From: Bacillota bacterium
GTDB lineage: Bacteria > Bacillota > Clostridia > DSM-8532
Direction of reading: 5' to 3'
NCBI GenBank assembly: GCA_023415205.1
Contig: JAEZLR010000010.1
Span: 1-64,000, forward strand
Length of the DNA stretch: 64,000 nucleotides
Shown: positions 60,304 to 64,000 of the stretch, in pieces
How positions within the stretch are numbered: position 1 is the stretch's first letter
How the letters are laid out: each line of letters starts with the position of its first letter
Program-made: the position numbers and the translations under genes
Notes under the pieces: generated by a model
Database searches by the model: none
The model's input: only the letters and a program-made list of their open reading frames with translations
Told to the model about the DNA's origin: nothing

Positions 60304-61386
60304 TTATGGTATATCAAGGCCCCCTATATGGGTGGTCATATCCTCAAGGGTATACCCTGCTTGTCTAAGCGGAGTCAGGATATCCTCTTCCCGGTCTCCC
60401 ACATATGCCCGCAAGGCCTTTGCCTTTCCTCTTAGGGTATAGGACCCAAGGCTTGCGGGAATCAATACTGACTGACCCGCTGAAAGCTGCTTTGCTCCCG
60501 TTTTCCAGGAAACTTCAACACTGCCTTTTATAAAGGTATAGGCCATAAATGAACGCCCGTCGGCGGTCAACTGGGCCTTACCCTCCACCTCTACCAGCTC
60601 AGCGCAGAAATGGGGGTCGGCAACGATGACCTGTATCTTTAAGCCATTTTTAACATATCCCAATCCCTTAAAGTCCCCTCTGCGGGTAGCGTTTTCAAAA
60701 TCTATGGTATCCAGAGCTTTATCAATATGTAGGGGCCTAAAGCTGCCATCAGGGTTTTTACGGTCATAGTCATGGAGACGGTAGGTGGCATTGGAGTTTT
60801 GTTGCACCTCGGCAATAAGGGTGCCCCGGCCAGCGGCATGAATTGTTCCGGCGGGGATATAGACCACATCTCCGGCTTTTACCGGAACGCTTCTTAAATA
60901 AGTGCTGAGGGTCTTATCTTCAATGGCTTTTTTTAACTCCGTCCTGGTGACCTTTTGGGTCAGGCCATAAAGTATGGTGGCTCCGGGTTGGGCGTCCATC
61001 ACATACCACATTTCAGTCTTCCCCGAGTCGTTCTCATGAATCCGAGCGTAGTCATCCTGGGGATGAACCTGTACCGATAACCAATCATTGGCATCTATCA
61101 ACTTGAATAGAAGTGGAAAGTGCTCAGCATATTTCTGAAAGCTTAAGCTGCCTAATAGGCTTTGGGGATATTCAATTGCCAGGTCTTTAAGGCTTTTGCC
61201 TGATAAGGGGCCATCGGCCACAATGTTGATTCCGTCAGAATGAGCTGATATTTCCCAGCTCTCGGCCACAGGACCTTCGAGCAGCTTTTTTCCTAATTTC
61301 TCAAGGCCTCTGCCTCCCCAAATGTAGTTTTTATAGAGAGGTTCAAAGGTCAGAGGATAAAAAAGTCGCGTGTTGTGTTGCTCCAT
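60304..61386 (-). CDS. manA: Mannose-6-phosphate isomerase, class I
   Basis: A 360-residue zinc enzyme interconverting mannose-6-phosphate and fructose-6-phosphate. Metal ligands are in SVQVHPQD (Gln, His), GKTEMWYV (Glu) and PAGTIHAAG (His); the N-terminus LFYPLTFEPLYKNYIWGG is typical of Firmicutes ManA. ATG at 61386 has AAAGGAG upstream. It is the last gene of the minus-strand cassette operon, 97 bases after the RbsD/FucU gene, and its product links that unit to glycolysis. Confidence 0.93.
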   Translation of the reverse strand: MEQHNTRLFYPLTFEPLYKNYIWGGRGLEKLGKKLLEGPVAESWEISAHSDGINIVADGPLSGKSLKDLAIEYPQSLLGSLSFQKYAEHFPLLFKLIDANDWLSVQVHPQDDYARIHENDSGKTEMWYVMDAQPGATILYGLTQKVTRTELKKAIEDKTLSTYLRSVPVKAGDVVYIPAGTIHAAGRGTLIAEVQQNSNATYRLHDYDRKNPDGSFRPLHIDKALDTIDFENATRRGDFKGLGYVKNGLKIQVIVADPHFCAELVEVEGKAQLTADGRSFMAYTFIKGSVEVSWKTGAKQLSAGQSVLIPASLGSYTLRGKAKALRAYVGDREEDILTPLRQAGYTLEDMTTHIGGLDIP

Positions 61387-61483
61387 ATCATTCTCCTTTT
61401 TCAAGAGTCGATATTATATTATTCCTTCAAAATGATGAATAAAGCAAGTGCTTTTGCAACATTCTCTGTGCCATAGGCCCTGG

Positions 61484-61897
61484 TTATGCAACGCCGATCG
61501 TAATGAGTAAATTGGCATATACTCTCTGCTCGCCGGTGGAAATAGCTATCTTTACACTATCCGTTTTACAGGCCTCATAAAATTCAAATCTCTGAAGCTT
61601 ACTAAGCGAGATGTCCTTAGGCAGCAGCGCTATAAATTCGCTGAAGATTTCTGGGGTTTCCCCGGATTCGGGTACCATTACTTCCGCATTTTCAATAGAG
61701 ACCGTTTTCCCCAGAACCCCTAGAACCTGAGTTACTAAAGGAATTCCGTGGGTCAAACCCAAATAAACTTTATTAGTCGCCTCGCCTGTATGAGTAGCAA
61801 GAGGGTAGTTGCCATCAGCGATGAGGACTTTATCTCCATGTCCGCAGGCGGCGAGTAAACCCATTAAATCAGGATGGATACAGGGTGTTTTAAGCAT
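61484..61897 (-). CDS. RbsD/FucU-family sugar mutarotase (cassette copy 2)
   Basis: A 137-residue paralogue of the protein at 19449-19856, sharing CIHP, ACGHGDKVLIADGNYPL and AEVMVPESGETP. It should catalyse anomer or ring-form exchange of a sugar. ATG at 61897 has AAGGAGA upstream; the longer frame from 61924 overlaps the SIS gene. Order and spacing mirror the first cassette. Confidence 0.9.
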   Translation of the reverse strand: MLKTPCIHPDLMGLLAACGHGDKVLIADGNYPLATHTGEATNKVYLGLTHGIPLVTQVLGVLGKTVSIENAEVMVPESGETPEIFSEFIALLPKDISLSKLQRFEFYEACKTDSVKIAISTGEQRVYANLLITIGVA

Positions 61898-61910
61898 AAA
61901 AATTCTCCTT

Positions 61911-62525
61911 TTATTTTGACTCACTATCTCTTAATTGCCCTAATGCTCCTCCAGGATGCCATTTAACATATTGTTGGGGTGTGATGCCCTTGATACATTG
62001 CAGTAACAGGCTAAGCCCCTGCAAAACATATACCTCTGCCAGTATGGAGGCTCTAGGCGCTCTGTTAAGCGGATCTCCTTCTTTTTCTACTCCTGCATAT
62101 AAAAAGGCATCTCCCATAGTAGCCAGCCAGGATTCCCGGTTACCTGTCACGGCGATAATTTTTGCACCATTGTTTTTCAAGGTTGTGACCGTTGCCTTTA
62201 ATTCTGCAGTTTCACCGCTATTGGATATTGCAATAACCACATCACCGGGCCTTACTTGCCCGGAGGAGCCATGTACGGCTTCGGTTCCATGAAGCTCATA
62301 AGTAGGTGTCCCTGTTGAGGACATGAGTGACGCAATATACCCGGCCACATGACCGGGTTTTCCTATACCTGTTATATGAACTCTGTTTCCTTTATTTTCA
62401 GCCTCCATAATGAGTTGAAGGGCTTCTTTATAAAAATCAACACTTATTTCCTTGTTCAATGCCTGCAATTCTTCCAGTGAAATGCTTGAGAAATCTCTTA
62501 ATATAGCGTCTAAAGATTTGTCCAT
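61911..62525 (-). CDS. SIS-domain sugar-phosphate isomerase (cassette copy 2)
   Basis: A 204-residue paralogue of the SIS protein at 18811-19428, sharing HITGIGKP, SSTGTPTYELHGTEAVHGS, ISNSGETAELKAT and a similar HPGGALGQLRD end. It probably isomerises a sugar phosphate produced by the adjacent kinase. AAGGAG precedes the ATG; the kinase gene ends 16 bases upstream. Confidence 0.88.
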   Translation of the reverse strand: MDKSLDAILRDFSSISLEELQALNKEISVDFYKEALQLIMEAENKGNRVHITGIGKPGHVAGYIASLMSSTGTPTYELHGTEAVHGSSGQVRPGDVVIAISNSGETAELKATVTTLKNNGAKIIAVTGNRESWLATMGDAFLYAGVEKEGDPLNRAPRASILAEVYVLQGLSLLLQCIKGITPQQYVKWHPGGALGQLRDSESK

Positions 62526-62541
62526 AACAAAGTCTCCTTAA

Positions 62542-63513
62542 TTAGCCGACATAGTTATCTTTTTTCATTAAGGCCATTACTTCCTCCAGAGTAGGTAAAG
62601 AAGTAATGGCTCCCATTTTGGAAACTGTAACCGTTGCCGTGTAGTTCGCAAAGTCCAAGGCCTTATCGGGGGGCATACCCATACATATTCCGGAGCAGAA
62701 CGCACCGGTAAAGGAATCACCGGCCGCTGTGGGGTCAATGACCTTTACAATATCTATACAGGGCTTCACAACAAACATGTCCTTATTCATAAAGGCGACA
62801 CCATTGCTGCCCAATGTGATGATGACATTAGCCACCCCCTTGTCAAACAAGGCTTTAGCAGCTATTTCAACGTTCTTTATATCAATTTTGCCGTCTTCGG
62901 TAGTCGTTTTGATGCCGGTGAGACCGTAGGCTTCATGCTCATTGGGAGAGATATACGTTAATTTTGAAAGCAGGTCATCCTCCAAGGGTTGGTAAGGAGC
63001 AGAGTTTAGCATGACAGGGACCCTTTTTTCATAGGCATATTCGATCACTTTTCTGTTAACCTCTATGGGAATTTCTAATTGAAGGATGACCAGATCATAA
63101 TCAGAGATTTTTTCCTTTAAAAACTCCACCTCGTCAGTGGTTAGTTTCATGTTACTACCCGGTACAACAAGGATTCTGTTCTTGGTTTTTTTACCTGGAA
63201 CAACTTCTAAAATGACATTACTGACTGCCGAGGAGCAAGTTTCGTCCCTCAATATATTCTCGCTGTGTATGCCCGCATTCTGAATTGCTTTTAGCAATTC
63301 ATCCCCGAACATATCGGTGCCGAGTTTGCCAACCATGGTAACGTCCATACCAAGTCTCGCAGCTTGTACAGCCTGATTGGCACCTTTACCGCCTGGCGCG
63401 AAGGTGAAGGATATGCCATCGTTAACGGTTTCACCTTCGTTGGGAACCCTTGAGGTACTGTAGATCAAATCCATTACCAAGCTGCCGACTACTAATATCC
63501 TAGGTGTTTTCAT
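62542..63513 (-). CDS. PfkB/ribokinase-family sugar kinase (cassette copy 2)
   Basis: A 323-residue PfkB kinase with PGGKGANQAVQAARLG near the N-terminus and DPTAAGDSFTGAF at the catalytic Asp. It aligns throughout with the kinase at 17797-18795 (MKTPRILVVGSLVMDL against MKKPKILVLGSFVMDL). ATG at 63513 with GGAGA five bases upstream is preferred over the ATG at 63525. It is followed by SIS, RbsD/FucU and manA genes in one direction. Confidence 0.92.
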   Translation of the reverse strand: MKTPRILVVGSLVMDLIYSTSRVPNEGETVNDGISFTFAPGGKGANQAVQAARLGMDVTMVGKLGTDMFGDELLKAIQNAGIHSENILRDETCSSAVSNVILEVVPGKKTKNRILVVPGSNMKLTTDEVEFLKEKISDYDLVILQLEIPIEVNRKVIEYAYEKRVPVMLNSAPYQPLEDDLLSKLTYISPNEHEAYGLTGIKTTTEDGKIDIKNVEIAAKALFDKGVANVIITLGSNGVAFMNKDMFVVKPCIDIVKVIDPTAAGDSFTGAFCSGICMGMPPDKALDFANYTATVTVSKMGAITSLPTLEEVMALMKKDNYVG

Positions 63514-63559
63514 AGCTGTCTCCATTTCTGATAGTATATTTGCTAAGTAAATAAACCCT

Positions 63560-64000
63560 TTATTTAAGCCCTAACAAAGCTTCCACTTTTTTTACCATAT
63601 GATAGAGGTGCTCAACCTCCAGCTTATTTGCCGGCGTGAATAGGCTTGCATCCTTAGATCTGCTGCTATATTGTATTTCAATCCCTTCTAATGCAAAATG
63701 ATATTTTGCATTGACGGGATAAAGCTGTCTCTCAATTTGTGAGGCTAAGCTTAAAAAGTTCATGAGCTCTTTTGCTTTCAGCGGTTCCTTCTCCCAATTA
63801 TTAAGTAGCCAGTCATATAAAGCGGGATGAAAATTAGCCATAACCCCACAGTAGCCTGCTACTCCTAAAGAAAGGCTTTCGAGCAAGGTTGCTGAGTTTG
63901 CATTGTAAAGCTTTAGCTGGGTACCTCTTATGAGGTCCATCTTTTCTCTGATATTATCCAGATCGCAGCTCGTATCCTTAATGAAATAAAACCTGTCCGT
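63560..64000 (-). CDS. DHDPS/NAL-family lyase, 5' part beyond the window
   Basis: The C-terminal 146 residues of a Schiff-base aldolase-family protein. The frame is open to base 64000 and begins TDRFYFIKDTSCDLDNIREK, where the Lys of IKDTS corresponds to the Schiff-base lysine of DapA/NanA enzymes. The segment LGVAGYCGVMANFHPALY fits the family's conserved Gly-rich turn region. An internal Met at 63940 is not the true start. It heads the second cassette, as the lyase at 16619-17515 precedes the first. The two lyases look only distantly related. Confidence 0.8.
   Translation of the reverse strand, partial: TDRFYFIKDTSCDLDNIREKMDLIRGTQLKLYNANSATLLESLSLGVAGYCGVMANFHPALYDWLLNNWEKEPLKAKELMNFLSLASQIERQLYPVNAKYHFALEGIEIQYSSRSKDASLFTPANKLEVEHLYHMVKKVEALLGLK

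Noticed and set aside
1..64000. CRISPR arrays, tRNA or rRNA genes, and insertion sequences
   Set aside because: I found no regularly spaced direct repeats, cloverleaf-like sequence with a T-loop, rRNA signature or transposase motif when reading both strands by eye; a covariance-model scan would be the decisive test.

Overview
The window looks like a chromosomal segment of an anaerobic, low-GC Gram-positive bacterium of the class Clostridia. The signs are AGGAGG-type ribosome sites, a rubrerythrin with an N-terminal rubredoxin domain beside a Fur/PerR regulator, a ferredoxin-fused aldo/keto reductase, YesM/YesN signalling, many lipoprotein binding proteins and a small clostridial-type 52-residue protein. 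I cannot name a species. There is no CRISPR array, rRNA, recognisable tRNA or insertion sequence. The sucrose operon at the left edge looks more AT-rich than the 20-50 kb part.

Layout. (1) 112-6194 (-): a sucrose/fructoside operon with a CUT1 importer, a sucrose phosphorylase and a GH32 fructosidase; its promoter is overlapped by a LacI-type operator. (2) 6475-8134 (+): a consensus promoter, a leader peptide, two terminator hairpins, a 53-residue basic protein and an RsgA-type GTPase; this reads like an attenuated, ribosome-sensing unit. It is followed by a gene remnant and a GNAT acetyltransferase. (3) 9250-19856: an FCD/GntR regulator divergent from a branched-chain-amino-acid-type ABC importer, an HpcH/HpaI aldolase, an SDR and a DHDPS/NAL-family lyase, then PfkB kinase, SIS isomerase and RbsD/FucU mutarotase. 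(4) 20177-29968 (+): YesM/YesN two-component pair, CUT1 importer, a DUF4091/GH123-like glycosidase and a Cys-type sulfatase, probably for a sulfated amino-sugar glycan. (5) 30065-40724: a LacI regulator divergent from a NitT/TauT-type importer with two unequal ATPases, an SDR, a split transketolase, a zinc alcohol dehydrogenase and a class II aldolase. (6) 40833-49851: a small protein, two lipoproteins (beta-helix and esterase), a TetR-controlled aldo/keto reductase-ferredoxin and SagB-like nitroreductase, an orphan sensor kinase and an aldose-epimerase-like protein. (7) 50039-58787: two AraC regulators around a decayed DegT aminotransferase and alanine dehydrogenase, a MerR/Fpg-like/DUF3788 group, a type II toxin-antitoxin pair, reverse rubrerythrin and a PerR-like regulator. 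(8) 59197-64000: a GH130 mannoside phosphorylase facing a minus-strand operon of DHDPS-family lyase (cut by the window edge), PfkB kinase, SIS isomerase, RbsD/FucU and mannose-6-phosphate isomerase.

The window is mainly carbohydrate and sugar-acid catabolism: four complete or nearly complete ABC importers, each with its own regulator or operator, feeding different cleavage enzymes. The most striking features are a four-gene cassette (lyase, PfkB, SIS, RbsD/FucU) present twice in the same gene order, the NitT/TauT importer whose two ATPases carry complementary defects, and the RsgA unit with an attenuator-like leader. A strong intercistronic stem-loop follows the binding-protein gene in all four importer operons.
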